From NCBI GenBank assembly GCA_019637955.1, contig JAHBUS010000001.1:186001-250000 (forward strand): a DNA stretch of 64,000 bases, written 5' to 3'. The DNA is from Pseudobdellovibrionaceae bacterium (GTDB lineage Bacteria > Bdellovibrionota > Bdellovibrionia > Bdellovibrionales > Bdellovibrionaceae). Numbering within the stretch: position 1 is the first letter of the stretch; every line of letters starts with the position of its first letter. The notes beneath the pieces are model-generated. The model saw nothing but the letters and a program-made list of their open reading frames with translations, did not search any database and was not told where the DNA came from. Shown here in pieces: positions 35,263-44,896 of this stretch. A program made the position numbers and the translations under genes.

Positions 35263-37314
35263 ATGTTCTCCAGCTCTGAACCGACCTCACTTTATTTTTT
35301 CGATCTGGCGTCGCCGACGGCGGCCAGGGCTCGCGAAAAAGATTGGTCGAAGGACGGCTTGGGCCCGCCGGAGCAATGGCCGACGTGCCTGAAACACTCC
35401 CTTTCTCTTCTGTACCGCCAGCCCGTCCCCGCCGCCCTATTCTGGGGCCCCGAGAACCAATGTTTTTACAACGATGCGTTCTCGGATTTGCTTGAGCCCG
35501 CGTGCCGCTCGGCTCAGCCCGGCGCGCCGGCGTCCACCGTTTGCGGCGCTCTCTGGACCGAGCTCGCACCCAAGATCCGGGCCGCCATGACCAAAGGGGC
35601 GGCGGAGAAGCAGCGCCTTCAGGCGGGTTCCTCCAACCCGGTTTCAACCTACGAGTCGATCCACCTGCCCGTTTACGATGAGCACGGCTTCGCGGTGGGC
35701 GTGTATTCGACTTGGATCGAAATCACCCAGCAGCTCCAGAGCGAGGATCAGTACCGCGCGATCACGGAACTTTCGCCTCAGTTTGTTTGGAAAGCCGATC
35801 TCCATGGCAAGATCACGTACTCCAATCAGTCCAATTTGGACTTCTTGGGCCGCACGTCCGAGCACGTCTCGGGCGATGCCTGGCTTGATTTGGTCCATCC
35901 TGATGACCGCGCCCGCACCGCGCGCATCTGGCAAGAGGCCGCCGAAAAACAAACCCGCTACAGCGCCGAATTTCGCGTGCGCCGGGCCGATGGTGAATTT
36001 CGTTGACTCTTGGCGCTGGCGCGCCCCCTGTTTCGTAAAGATGGTGTCATGGAGGGCTGGTTGGGCGTGTCGTTCGACATTCACGACCGCAAAATCGTCG
36101 AACAAGAACTTCAACGAGCCAAAGAAGAGGCCGAACGCGCCAATCAACTGAAGAGCACGTTCTTGGCGAACATGAGCCACGAGATCCGCACCCCCCTGGG
36201 GGCCATGCTCGGTTTCGCCGACATTCTCAAAGATCCCACGCTCCCCGCCGATGACCGGCGCCACTATCTCGACATCCTCACCCGCAATGGTGAGCAGCTC
36301 TCGTCGATCATCAACGACATTTTGGATTTGTCCAAAGTCGAAGCCGGCTTTTTGAACTTCGAGCACCGCGAAACCAACCCACTGCAAATCGCCTTCGACA
36401 CCGCGTCCCTGCTCGACGTCAAGGCCCAAGAAAAAGGCATCACGCTCGAGGTTCACTCTCTACCGGGCGCGCCCGAGACGATCGTTTCGGATCCGATCCG
36501 ACTCAAACAAATTCTTCTCAACATTGTCGGCAACGCGATCAAATTCACGTCCACCGGGGGCGTGAGCCTCTTTTTATCGGGCTACACCGGCTCGCAAGGC
36601 CGGCCGGGCGTGCGCTTTGAAGTGAAAGACACCGGCGTCGGCCTCGCGCCCGAAGCCGCGGCCGATTTGTTTCAGCTCTTTCATCAGGCCGACGCGTCGA
36701 CGAGCCGTAAATTTGGCGGCACCGGCCTGGGTCTCGCCCTGTCGCGCCGGCTGGCGCGCGGCTTGGGCGGCGACGTGACTTTGCTCGAGTCGCGCGCAGG
36801 TCAAGGCAGCACCTTCATGATCGAGGTGCAATCCTTCGCCGACGAGGCGCCGCGCACGACCGACGCCGAAACTCCGGCGCCAAAAGCCCTGTCCGACGGA
36901 AAACCACTGATCGGAAAACGCGTTTTGGTCGTTGAGGACTCGCCGGACAATCAAAAATTGATTCAGCATCTGCTCGTGCGCCGAGGCGCCACGGTGGACG
37001 CGGCCAGTGATGGCCAGCAAGGCGTGAACCTGGCTCTCAACGGCCGCTACCACGTCGTCTTGATGGACATTCAAATGCCGGTGATGGACGGCTACACGGC
37101 GACGCGCCGACTTCGCGACTTGGGTTACCCCGGGGCGATCATCGCGCTGACCGCCCACGCCATGAGCGAAGTGCGCCTTCGCGCGCTGGGCGCCGGCTAC
37201 ACCGACCATCTTCCCAAGCCGATTCACGCCCCGGAGCTGATCGCCGCCGTTCTCAAGCACTCGAACACGGTGCTCACGACCTTGGCGAAGCCGCCCGCCG
37301 ATCAAAGTCTTTAA
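35263..37314 (+). pseudogene. Hybrid sensor histidine kinase split by an in-frame TGA
   Basis: One continuous frame of 683 codons with a single TGA at 36004-36006. Order: PAS-like input (to about 155), a second PAS (about 160-275), HisKA with N-M-S-H-E-I-R-T-P-L, HATPase with N-A-I-K-F-T, D-T-G-V-G-L and G-T-G-L-G-L-A-L-S, then a receiver with V-V-E-D, L-M-D-I-Q-M-P-V-M-D-G and L-P-K-P. The TGA falls in G-E-F-R-[stop]-L-L-A-L at the tryptophan of the PAS/PAC consensus R-W, so TGG to TGA is the simplest history. Either the gene is nonsense-mutated, or a base was misread, or the back half is translated separately. All other genes here use TGA as stop, so recoding is not general. Confidence 0.8.
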
Positions 37315-37316
37315 TT

Positions 37317-38156
37317 TTAAATGCCGGCTTTTTCAACGTAGCGGACCAAGCTCTTGGTCGCCGGCCAGGTGCGCGCTTCGGCGCGGTAGACCAAGCAAAG
37401 CCGGTCATGAAAAATCGGCGCGTCTTTTGAAAAGCGAACCACGTCTTTATTGTCGAAGCCCACCACGCGCTGCGGGAGCACGCCGATGCCCGCGCCCGAC
37501 TCGACCAGTGAGCGGATCACCTCAAGGTTTCCCGAGACGATTTTACGTTTGAAATGAGCGCCTTTGAACTTGCGCAAAACCTCTTCGGTCTGCTTCATCT
37601 CGTCGTTTAAAATCAGAACGTCGTCGTTCTTACACTTGCGGCCCTTCCAAATCGTGACCTCGTCTTTGGCGATTTCTTTGATGATCAAATCCGGGTGCGA
37701 GACGGGATTGATCACCAAGCCCCAATCGAGCTCCTTCGAAATCACGCCCTCCGCCACCCGGCGGGACATGTCGTGAAAGAGCTGAATTTCAAGTTCGGGC
37801 TCTTCACGCAGCCATTCGGCCATAAAAAGCGGAAGACTGTAGAGACCGACTGACGGGTGCACACCCAACCGGTAGACGCCCTTGATTTTTTGCGATTCGT
37901 CGCGGACTTCGGTGATGAGGTTTTCCCAGCCGCGCAAAAACTCGCGGGCTTTGAGCGAGAGCCGCTCGCCCGCGCGGGTGAGCGTGACTCCCTTGCGCGT
38001 GCGTTCAAAAAGCGGCGTCTTGAGTTGGTCTTCCAAACGGCGCAAGGCCGCGGTCATCGAGGGCTGGGTCAAACCCAAGCGCTCCGCCGCTCGCGACAGG
38101 TTTTGGGTTTCGACCACCACCATGAAGTACTCGAGATCGCGAGAATGTAAGTCCAT
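37317..38156 (-). CDS. LysR-family transcription regulator
   Basis: 279 residues. The N-terminal winged HTH reads L-E-Y-F-M-V-V-V-E-T-Q-N-L-S-R-A-A-E-R-L-G-L-T-Q-P-S-M (split here by function: scaffold helix, then recognition helix). The C-terminal effector domain follows, with S-G-A-G-I-G-V-L-P. It diverges from the antiporter gene with a 62-base gap, so it probably controls that gene. It converges on the kinase gene with two bases between stops. Confidence 0.92.
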   Translation of the reverse strand: MDLHSRDLEYFMVVVETQNLSRAAERLGLTQPSMTAALRRLEDQLKTPLFERTRKGVTLTRAGERLSLKAREFLRGWENLITEVRDESQKIKGVYRLGVHPSVGLYSLPLFMAEWLREEPELEIQLFHDMSRRVAEGVISKELDWGLVINPVSHPDLIIKEIAKDEVTIWKGRKCKNDDVLILNDEMKQTEEVLRKFKGAHFKRKIVSGNLEVIRSLVESGAGIGVLPQRVVGFDNKDVVRFSKDAPIFHDRLCLVYRAEARTWPATKSLVRYVEKAGI

Positions 38157-38218
38157 GTCCAGAAGCGTCTCATAGCGCTCGACAGCGGGTCAACGGCCAC
38201 GCTACACTCCAAGACCGG

Positions 38219-40483
38219 ATGATACATCTGGCTCCTCTCATTCGCGATCTTGCGTTTCTTCTTCTCACCGCTGCGTCCACCACTTTGATCTTTCGCTGGC
38301 TGCGGCTGCCGATGGTGGTTGGTTATCTCGTGGCCGGGATCTTCTTGGGGCCGCATTTTCCCTGGACGCCCAACCTCGTCGATCTGCACAGCCTCGAAGT
38401 CTGGGCCGAAATCGGCGTGATCTTTCTTTTGTTTGGGCTCGGGCTCGAGTTCAGCTACCGCCGCCTTCGCAGCGTGGGGCGAGGTGCGTTTATCACCGGT
38501 TCGTTTGAGATGATTTTAATGTTCAGCATCGGCTACTTGACCGGCCGCTTGCTGGGTTTTCAAGGTTTGGAAAGTCTTTTCTTGGGCGGCGCGATGGCCA
38601 TCTCGTCCAGCTCCATCGTCGTGCGCAGCGTTTCGGAACTGAAGCTCAAAGGGCGCAGGTTCGTGCACCTGGTTTACGGAGTTTTGATCGTCGAGGATTT
38701 GGTGGCGATCATCCTCTTGGTCTTGCTCGGCGCCCTCGCGCAGAGCGACTCATTGGCGGGCTCGCAAATCGTGATGACTTTTTTGCGGCTGGTGTTTTTC
38801 TTGGTCGCTTGGTTCGTCGCCGGAACGTACCTGATCCCGATCGTCTTGCGCAAATTGCGCCCGCTTCTCACCGGGGAGACCACGCTGATCGTTTCGGTGG
38901 GCCTTTGCTTGATGATGGTCTATGCGGCCACCGAAGCAGGCTTCTCTTCGGCCTTGGGCGCCTTTTTGATGGGATCCATCTTGGCCGGAACGCCAGAAGG
39001 CCATCAAATCGAAGAAAAGATTTCGTCCTTGAAGGATCTGTTCTCGTCGATTTTCTTCGTTTCGATCGGCATGCTCATCGATCTCAGCCAGCTCTGGAGC
39101 AATTTCGGCACGGTCGTGGCCGTGACGCTCACGCTCATCATCGGTAAATTCATCGCGGTGGGCCTCGGCTCGCTCCTCGCCGGTCAGTCTTACCGGCACT
39201 CGGTGCAAACGGCGACCGCCATGGCGCAAATTGGAGAGTTCTCGTTTTTGATGGCCAAGCTCGGCCAGAACTACGGCGTGCTCTCGGACCAGTTCTTTCC
39301 GCTCGTGGTTTTGGTGTCGGCTCTCTCGAGTTTCGTCACGCCCTTCTTGCTCAAGAGCTCGGATCAAATTGTCACCTTCAGCGAACCGCGCCTTCCGGCC
39401 GGCCTGAAGAACGCCCTGCTCGCGTACCAGCGAAGCTTGCAATCGGTCTCCACCAAGGGCGGGCTTCGCCTGATCTGGCAGTTCTACGGGATGAAGATGA
39501 TGATCAACACGGTGGTCATCGTGGGCATCACGATTTTGATGAGACGCGTGGTTCATCCTCTCGTCCTGAACTCCGAGCTCCTCCCCCTTTACGGCACGCA
39601 AGTCTTCATGGTGTCGGCAACGCTGCTTCTCTGCCTGCCTTTCTTTTGGGCCATGGTGCTCGGAAAGCCCGGCGCCCTCGCCGAGGCCGATGCGCTCACC
39701 CGGCAAAAGCTCAAGTCCCTGAACGTGGGTCTTTTTCTTTTTCGCTCGGCGCTCACGCTCTTTTTGCTGATTTTCTTGGTCAATCAATTCCTCAGCTCGC
39801 GTTCGGTCACGTGGATGCTTTTGGGCCTGACGATCGCGATGAGCCTGATGAAGTCGCGCATCGAAAAGGCGTACCGCCGCATCGAAGCGCAGTTCTTGGA
39901 CCACCTCAACGAGCGTGAGCTCAAAGAGATGACGTCGCACGCGGCGGGCCCGGCGCTCGCGCCTTGGGACGCCCAGCTAGTCGAGATCAAAATCTCGGCC
40001 GATGCCCCCGTGATCGGCCACACGTTGATGGAATCCAAACTCAAAGAGGATTTCGGAATCACCATCGCGCTCATCGAGCGCGGCGGAAAGAAAATCTTGG
40101 CTCCGCAGCGCGAAGAGCGCCTGTACCCGTCGGATAAACTCTTTGTCATCGGCAACGAGGATCAAGTTTTAAAAGCCCGCGCCTATCTCGAGGCCGTCAT
40201 CTCGCCCGTGCAGGGCGACCTGCTGATGGAGTTCGGGTTGGACTCGTTTCAACTGTCACCGGTTTCGAAGGCCGTCGGTAAAAACATTCGCGAGTGCGGG
40301 CTGCGCGAAGACCTTGAAGCCTTGATCGTGGGGATTGAGCGCTCGGGACAACGGATTCTCAATCCCGATTCGGGTTTGATTCTGCAAGCTTTCGATATCG
40401 TCTGGGTGGTCGGTTCACGGCAGAAGGTGAAAAACTACAAGTTCTTCGAAGAGACCCGGCTCACCACCAAATTGATGACGTGA
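38219..40483 (+). CDS. CPA2 cation:proton antiporter with two TrkA-C domains
   Basis: 754 residues. The first 390 form the Kef-type antiporter: about 12 helices, with V-G-Y-L-V-A-G-I-F-L-G-P-H, F-L-L-F-G-L-G-L-E-F and the paired S-S-S-I-V-V. Helices around 430-560 are an extra membrane region. The C-terminus has two TrkA-C (RCK-C) regulatory modules, about 580-655 (I-G-H-T-L-M ... V-I-G-N-E-D) and 665-745. A nucleotide-binding TrkA-N domain is absent. It likely exchanges K+ or Na+ for H+. The divergent LysR gene is the probable regulator. Confidence 0.9.
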   Translation: MIHLAPLIRDLAFLLLTAASTTLIFRWLRLPMVVGYLVAGIFLGPHFPWTPNLVDLHSLEVWAEIGVIFLLFGLGLEFSYRRLRSVGRGAFITGSFEMILMFSIGYLTGRLLGFQGLESLFLGGAMAISSSSIVVRSVSELKLKGRRFVHLVYGVLIVEDLVAIILLVLLGALAQSDSLAGSQIVMTFLRLVFFLVAWFVAGTYLIPIVLRKLRPLLTGETTLIVSVGLCLMMVYAATEAGFSSALGAFLMGSILAGTPEGHQIEEKISSLKDLFSSIFFVSIGMLIDLSQLWSNFGTVVAVTLTLIIGKFIAVGLGSLLAGQSYRHSVQTATAMAQIGEFSFLMAKLGQNYGVLSDQFFPLVVLVSALSSFVTPFLLKSSDQIVTFSEPRLPAGLKNALLAYQRSLQSVSTKGGLRLIWQFYGMKMMINTVVIVGITILMRRVVHPLVLNSELLPLYGTQVFMVSATLLLCLPFFWAMVLGKPGALAEADALTRQKLKSLNVGLFLFRSALTLFLLIFLVNQFLSSRSVTWMLLGLTIAMSLMKSRIEKAYRRIEAQFLDHLNERELKEMTSHAAGPALAPWDAQLVEIKISADAPVIGHTLMESKLKEDFGITIALIERGGKKILAPQREERLYPSDKLFVIGNEDQVLKARAYLEAVISPVQGDLLMEFGLDSFQLSPVSKAVGKNIRECGLREDLEALIVGIERSGQRILNPDSGLILQAFDIVWVVGSRQKVKNYKFFEETRLTTKLMT

Positions 40484-41071
40484 TCACCACCAGTGCGGAC
40501 CTCTTAAAAGCGGCCCGTTGTCGCGGTGATTTTCGAAAAGCTCCCGGTAGCGTTCGACCGGAATTTTAATTTTCTCATGCGGGATTTCGAGCAGGTAACG
40601 TTCGACTTTCCAAACATTGCGTTTGGAGCCGCGCCAATCGGCCTGAGCATCGTCGAGATTTGCGATTTGAAACGCGGTGACCTTACCGGTGTCGTCCACG
40701 TAGGGATCGTAATAGCTTTCGGCGAGGGCGCGCAGGGTCTTAAACTTGGGCGCGCGTCCGTGCAGACCCTCTTCACGGCTGCGCGAGATAGCTCCCCAAA
40801 GACCGCGCCGTTTGAACACGTACACGACGTGGTCCAAACCATCTTGCGACTCCAGGCTCATCACTTGGGGAGGATCTCCGTGTTTTTCGAGAATCGCGGC
40901 CGCGATGAACGAGGCCTCCAGGCAGTGGCAAGTGCCCGCGCGCAGCGCCTGTTCCGCCGATCTTAAAGTCGCTCCCCGCTTTTCTTGATTGTAGGGGAGC
41001 TCACGTAAAAAACGCTGCACCTCATCGGGGGTTCGGAGCTTTTCAGCCCAGAAATCGATTTTGGAAGCCAT
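40484..41071 (-). CDS. Transglutaminase-like cysteine-fold protein
   Basis: 195 residues, soluble. G-T-C-H-C-L-E-A-S-F-I-A-A-A-I-L is the helix-borne nucleophile pattern of transglutaminase-like proteins. About 25 residues later L-D-H-V-V-Y-V-F offers the His strand, and Y-Y-D-P-Y-V-D may hold the Asp. These make a papain-like triad plausible. Its stop directly abuts the antiporter stop (convergent, zero gap). The substrate is unknown. Confidence 0.6.
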   Translation of the reverse strand: MASKIDFWAEKLRTPDEVQRFLRELPYNQEKRGATLRSAEQALRAGTCHCLEASFIAAAILEKHGDPPQVMSLESQDGLDHVVYVFKRRGLWGAISRSREEGLHGRAPKFKTLRALAESYYDPYVDDTGKVTAFQIANLDDAQADWRGSKRNVWKVERYLLEIPHEKIKIPVERYRELFENHRDNGPLLRGPHWW

Positions 41072-41234
41072 AGATCCATGGTGCCTTTGCCGGGCAAATC
41101 TGGGTAGACCCCTTTTTCCCTTTTTTCAGGGGGCCGACCCAATTTGTCGTTTTACGCCCTATTTTCGAGATGATCTCAAATCTAGCGGTTCTGGACTGGC
41201 CCAAGACCTGCCTTGTTCTCCAAAACCGGCGTCA

Positions 41235-42410
41235 ATGACGATCCCGGCGATTCTTCAAGGAGCGGTTCTGAAAACGTCGATCTTCGTTCTTTCGCTGCTG
41301 ATGTGCCTCGGGTGTTCGAAGAACACCTTTGAAGTCATGCCTGCAGTGGCCACCGCGCAGGAGAACGAACCGCTCGAGCGGCGCCGCGTGCAAGTCCCGC
41401 GTTCGCCTTCGCCCTCACCTTCACCGACACCGGCCGCTCAACCCTCGGCCCCGAGCGCACCTCAAGCCGCGCAAACCGCACCGGCCGATGAACCGACGAC
41501 ACCCCGTGTGCCTCCCAGCGCGCCGGCTGAATTCAAACCCTCGACATCTCCCACGCCCCAAGGCCCCGCAATGACGGCGCCGAACCTGCCGCAAATGCCT
41601 TCGCCCAATTTGGTGCCCAATCAGACGGCGGCCGAAGAGAGCGAACTCGACATCGCGCCCAATACCGATTTTGACAAGCGCCCGGCGGCGAAAGAGTTTT
41701 TTGCCAGTGGCAAACCCAAATTCTCGTACAGCGAACGCCTCAAAAAACGCTTCGCCAACGTTTTGAACAAAGCCAAGCCTCTGGCGTCGATGGACCGCAA
41801 AGAGCAAGACAAATGGACGAAGGTTTTCGCCGAGATCCAAAAGGTCGCCAACGTGAATGCCGGCGTCGAGCGCCGCCTCCTGTTCGTCGACAAGAAGGAC
41901 GCGCTCGAGTGGTCCAAGCGTTTTGAAAATGACCGCGTGTCGCCCAGCGAAGGCGCGCACACCGTCGCGGTCGAAGCCACGGCTCCCCGCCACGGTTTTG
42001 GCAACCGCCCCTGCGCCGAATTTATGTCCGAGATCATCCGCCAGGCCTACAAGCGCGCGGAGATTTCGCTCAAAGAAGATTTCAACACGCAAGACGGCAA
42101 CGAGCTGATCTGGAGCGAGACGGCGTCGGTCGAAGGACTGCGCGGAGCCCTGCTCAAAGCCGGATGGACGATGTGGGACACCACCGAATACAAGCCCCTG
42201 GTGGGCGCGGTGATGATGCACCAAGTGGGCGATACGCCCGGCCACACGTACATGTCCGGATCTGAAAATGGAATGATCGTGATCGATAATGGTTCTCCGC
42301 GTGGACGCGACCTGCGAAAATCCACGCAGAAGATCATCCGCTTCATGTATCACGGCGGTTTGTTTTTGCTTCCGCCCGGAATCACCCCGACGAAATGGAG
42401 TTCGCAATGA
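41235..42410 (+). CDS. Lipoprotein with papain-like (NlpC/CHAP-type) C-terminal domain
   Basis: 391 residues from ATG 41235; a CTG at 41268 has the better Shine-Dalgarno (AAGGAG) and could be the true start. The lipobox is M-C-L-G-C-S. A long Pro/Ser/Ala/Thr linker (S-P-S-P-S-P-T-P type) spans about residues 55-135. The C-terminal 130 residues hold R-P-C-A-E-F-M-S-E-I-I, G-W-T-M-W-D and P-G-H-T-Y-M-S with V-I-D-N-G-S-P, the Cys-then-His order of NlpC/CHAP peptidoglycan amidases. It is coupled by ATGA to a lytic transglycosylase gene, which supports a cell-wall role. Confidence 0.68.
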   Translation: MTIPAILQGAVLKTSIFVLSLLMCLGCSKNTFEVMPAVATAQENEPLERRRVQVPRSPSPSPSPTPAAQPSAPSAPQAAQTAPADEPTTPRVPPSAPAEFKPSTSPTPQGPAMTAPNLPQMPSPNLVPNQTAAEESELDIAPNTDFDKRPAAKEFFASGKPKFSYSERLKKRFANVLNKAKPLASMDRKEQDKWTKVFAEIQKVANVNAGVERRLLFVDKKDALEWSKRFENDRVSPSEGAHTVAVEATAPRHGFGNRPCAEFMSEIIRQAYKRAEISLKEDFNTQDGNELIWSETASVEGLRGALLKAGWTMWDTTEYKPLVGAVMMHQVGDTPGHTYMSGSENGMIVIDNGSPRGRDLRKSTQKIIRFMYHGGLFLLPPGITPTKWSSQ

Positions 42411-43219
42411 AACGAAATAGGCCCCGAAAAGTGACACAGACGTCACTTCGCGACGATTTGATCAATATCTGCCTGGCCACCGCCGCCGCCCTCTTCTTGC
42501 TGGTTTTTGTTTCAAAAGCCCACGCGGCCGGCTCGCCGTCTTCGGACCCGGTTAAGGTTTGCGGCTCGTCGAAACTTCGCAACCCCAAGTGGAACGCGGC
42601 CTGGACCGACATTTTGAAGACCGAGCTCAAAGAGAATCGCGTGTCGGAAATCGATCTCTTGCGCACCGAAATGCTGTGCACGAACTACCGCCGTTTGGAC
42701 AAAACCGACCGCGAAAAAGTTTGGACCGTGATCATGACCCAACTCGCCGAATTCGAGAGCAGTTACGACCCCAATGTGAAGTACGTCGAAAATTTTCGCA
42801 ACTCGGCGGGCGAGCGCGTGGTGAGCCGCGGCCTGTACCAGATCTCAAAAGAGAGCAGCGACCTTTACGATTGCGGTTTCGACAATGCCTGCCAAATTCA
42901 CGACCCCAAGAAAAACATCGCCTGCGCGGTGAAAATTTTGGTGAGCAACATGAAACGCCAAGGCATCGCCTTCGGCATGTGCCCCCGCAATAGCCAGAGC
43001 CGCTTTTGCGGCGCGAGTGCTTACTGGGGACCGTTTCGTAACATGAAAAAATTGATCGCGTTTCAGGCGGTCGTTTCGAAGAAGCTTCAGCCTCTTTGCG
43101 GCGCCAATCACGCGTCGCGACTGGCGGGCGTCGTTCCTGGACAGAGCCAGCGCCGCTCATCGAATGCCCAACCGGCCAATCCCTTTGCTTGGATGACCGA
43201 AAATACGGGTGGAAACTAA
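42407..43219 (+). CDS. SLT-like lytic transglycosylase, membrane-anchored or secreted
   Basis: 270 residues from ATG 42407 in an ATGA overlap (ATG 42395 is possible). The hydrophobic helix at about 20-42 ends S-K-A-H-A-A-G, so it is a signal peptide with a long basic leader. The catalytic domain has L-A-E-F-E-S-S-Y-D (catalytic Glu), S-R-G-L-Y-Q-I-S and N-I-A-C-A-V-K-I-L, the three SLT motifs. It cleaves glycan strands. It pairs with the papain-like lipoprotein gene just upstream, a likely two-enzyme wall-remodelling unit. Confidence 0.85.
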   Translation: MKRNRPRKVTQTSLRDDLINICLATAAALFLLVFVSKAHAAGSPSSDPVKVCGSSKLRNPKWNAAWTDILKTELKENRVSEIDLLRTEMLCTNYRRLDKTDREKVWTVIMTQLAEFESSYDPNVKYVENFRNSAGERVVSRGLYQISKESSDLYDCGFDNACQIHDPKKNIACAVKILVSNMKRQGIAFGMCPRNSQSRFCGASAYWGPFRNMKKLIAFQAVVSKKLQPLCGANHASRLAGVVPGQSQRRSSNAQPANPFAWMTENTGGN

Positions 43220-44235
43220 AGCCCTTGAATCCGATTGATCATGCCCATCAAGGCGCGCATCTGCGCGCCTTTTTTATTGGCGTAATCAGGTCCCGTGAAG
43301 CCAAACCAATCCCAGCATGAATAAGGATTCACCGTGCCGAGCTTCGCGGACTGCGGATAGAGAACCACAATCTGATTGGTCTCGGCCCATTCGTTGTAAC
43401 CCGCCAGGCGCGCGAACTTGTCTTGAATCCAGTTCGGATTCATCTGGCAGCCATGAAGCGCGACGTGCAGGCGGCAGGTGGCGCCCCGCTCGCAGGCTTC
43501 GGGAACATACACCCACCCATTCGAAAAGAGCGGCGTGCTCTCCGTCCCAAAATCCATTTGCGAAAAGGGGCGAAGACGCGAGGGGTCCGCGGTGCCGCGG
43601 GCTTTGAGCGGGCCGTACATTTTTTCGAGGATCTTTCCGGCCGTGTCGAAACCGCAATCCAGCAGCCAGGGTAAAAGACCGCGCGTGCAAGGCGCCCCTT
43701 GATCCAATGTCGGAAAGCCGTGCGCCGACTCCAGAGTGCTGTCGTGCTGCACGCCCGCGATGTTGAAGGCTTGGTAGAACTCGGCCAATTTCTCGCTGTT
43801 TTCAGCCTTGATGATCGAATCTTTGGGACTCGAGAAAAGATAAACTTGATGGCGCGCCAAATTCGATGTCGGGTCGATGAGACCATGGGCAGCGAACGCC
43901 CGCGCGTTTTGAACCTGATCGGCCACGCGAATTTTTTCGGGATGCACGGTGCACTCATCTTGCGCCCGGCCCGCATCCGCCTCGGCACATCCGTAAACGC
44001 CGCCCGCGACGCTGGCCGCGCCCTTGAAAATCGAGGAGAAGGCGACCTGCATCTGCACGGCCATATAGGCACCTGACGAAACCCCCGAGATCGTGAGGCT
44101 CTGCGGGTCCAGGCGGTAACTGGGAAGCGCGGGGGCCGCGGGGACGGGACGCTGCTCAGATTCGCCGGGAGCCTGCGCGTGGACGGCGGCATTCAAAGCA
44201 GTGAGTAAAAATCCCAAAATCCAGGTGCGTTTCAT
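43216..44235 (-). CDS. Secreted PHB-depolymerase-like esterase
   Basis: 339 residues, AAGGAGGAG before ATG 44235. The signal peptide ends V-H-A-Q-A. The alpha/beta-hydrolase nucleophile is G-V-S-S-G-A-Y-M, the Asp lies in S-S-P-K-D-S-I-I, and H-G-C and C-W-D-W-F-G-F-T-G are hallmarks of the extracellular PHB depolymerase/feruloyl-esterase-like group. Cysteine pairs suggest disulfides. The substrate may be polyhydroxybutyrate or another ester. The 3' end contains the terminator of the opposite gene. Confidence 0.85.
   Translation of the reverse strand: MKRTWILGFLLTALNAAVHAQAPGESEQRPVPAAPALPSYRLDPQSLTISGVSSGAYMAVQMQVAFSSIFKGAASVAGGVYGCAEADAGRAQDECTVHPEKIRVADQVQNARAFAAHGLIDPTSNLARHQVYLFSSPKDSIIKAENSEKLAEFYQAFNIAGVQHDSTLESAHGFPTLDQGAPCTRGLLPWLLDCGFDTAGKILEKMYGPLKARGTADPSRLRPFSQMDFGTESTPLFSNGWVYVPEACERGATCRLHVALHGCQMNPNWIQDKFARLAGYNEWAETNQIVVLYPQSAKLGTVNPYSCWDWFGFTGPDYANKKGAQMRALMGMINRIQGL
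43252..43275 (+). terminator. Intrinsic terminator inside the opposite gene's coding end
   Basis: GGCGCGC-ATCT-GCGCGCC followed by six T, 33 bases past the lytic transglycosylase stop. The same bases code for K-K-G-A-Q-M-R-A in the minus-strand esterase, so one sequence does both jobs. Confidence 0.88.
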
Positions 44236-44359
44236 GCGCCCTCCTCCTTCAATTTGCTCGACACGAGGGGGCCTTGCAACCCCTCTGCTGTGGGGTCGAA
44301 AAATCTTGACACACCGAGCGCCCAGGCCGACAAACGGGCCTTCTTGGAGGAGATCTCAA

Positions 44360-44893
44360 ATGGTGAAAATCATGCCTTTCTTGACCGCGATGATGATGTC
44401 GTTCGGTGCCTGGGCGCAGAGCCCGCTCGAAGGCGAATGGACGAACGTGGATGGGACTAAGACCGTTCGTTTCAACGAGTTCAACGGCAAACTCACTCTC
44501 GCCCTCCGCGCTTATTACTCGGATGGCTCTCCTTCGGATTATTTTTTTGAATTCAAACTTCCCAAAGCGGGAGTCAAAGCCGATGAGGTCGTCAAGGGCC
44601 GCATGCGCAGCGTGGACGGCTACTACGGCTGCCTGTTTGATGAACCCGCCGAGATCATGCTAACCGCCAAGGGACAGCTCAAGGTGCATCACACCCTTTT
44701 GACGTTCCACACCCGCACGACATCGGTCCGCGATCGCGACCGCGAGGGCTGGGGTTACCAGCGCCGCGTGGATTGGACCGATTGGGGTTGGGTTGAGACC
44801 GTGCACTCGTTCCCCATTGAACGCTGGCGCGTGACCAATGTCGAATGCGTCATCGACCAGCGCAACTGGGTGACTCACGTTCTGGAACGCTAG
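44360..44893 (+). CDS. Secreted protein, lipocalin-like or DUF2147-like beta protein
   Basis: 177 residues from ATG 44360 (GGAGGAG upstream). The signal peptide ends A-W-A-Q-S. The mature protein begins L-E-G-E-W-T-N-V-D-G-T-K-T-V-R-F, reminiscent of small periplasmic beta-barrel domains such as DUF2147, and ends with several W-containing strands. Two cysteines. The family assignment is tentative. It converges on the NTF2-like gene. Confidence 0.6.
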   Translation: MVKIMPFLTAMMMSFGAWAQSPLEGEWTNVDGTKTVRFNEFNGKLTLALRAYYSDGSPSDYFFEFKLPKAGVKADEVVKGRMRSVDGYYGCLFDEPAEIMLTAKGQLKVHHTLLTFHTRTTSVRDRDREGWGYQRRVDWTDWGWVETVHSFPIERWRVTNVECVIDQRNWVTHVLER

Positions 44894-44896
44894 GAC

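Noticed and set aside
36004-36006. TGA read as tryptophan or selenocysteine
   Set aside because: TGA ends many genes in this window, so the code is standard. No selenocysteine-type hairpin is visible after it, and the PAS position is Trp, not Cys.
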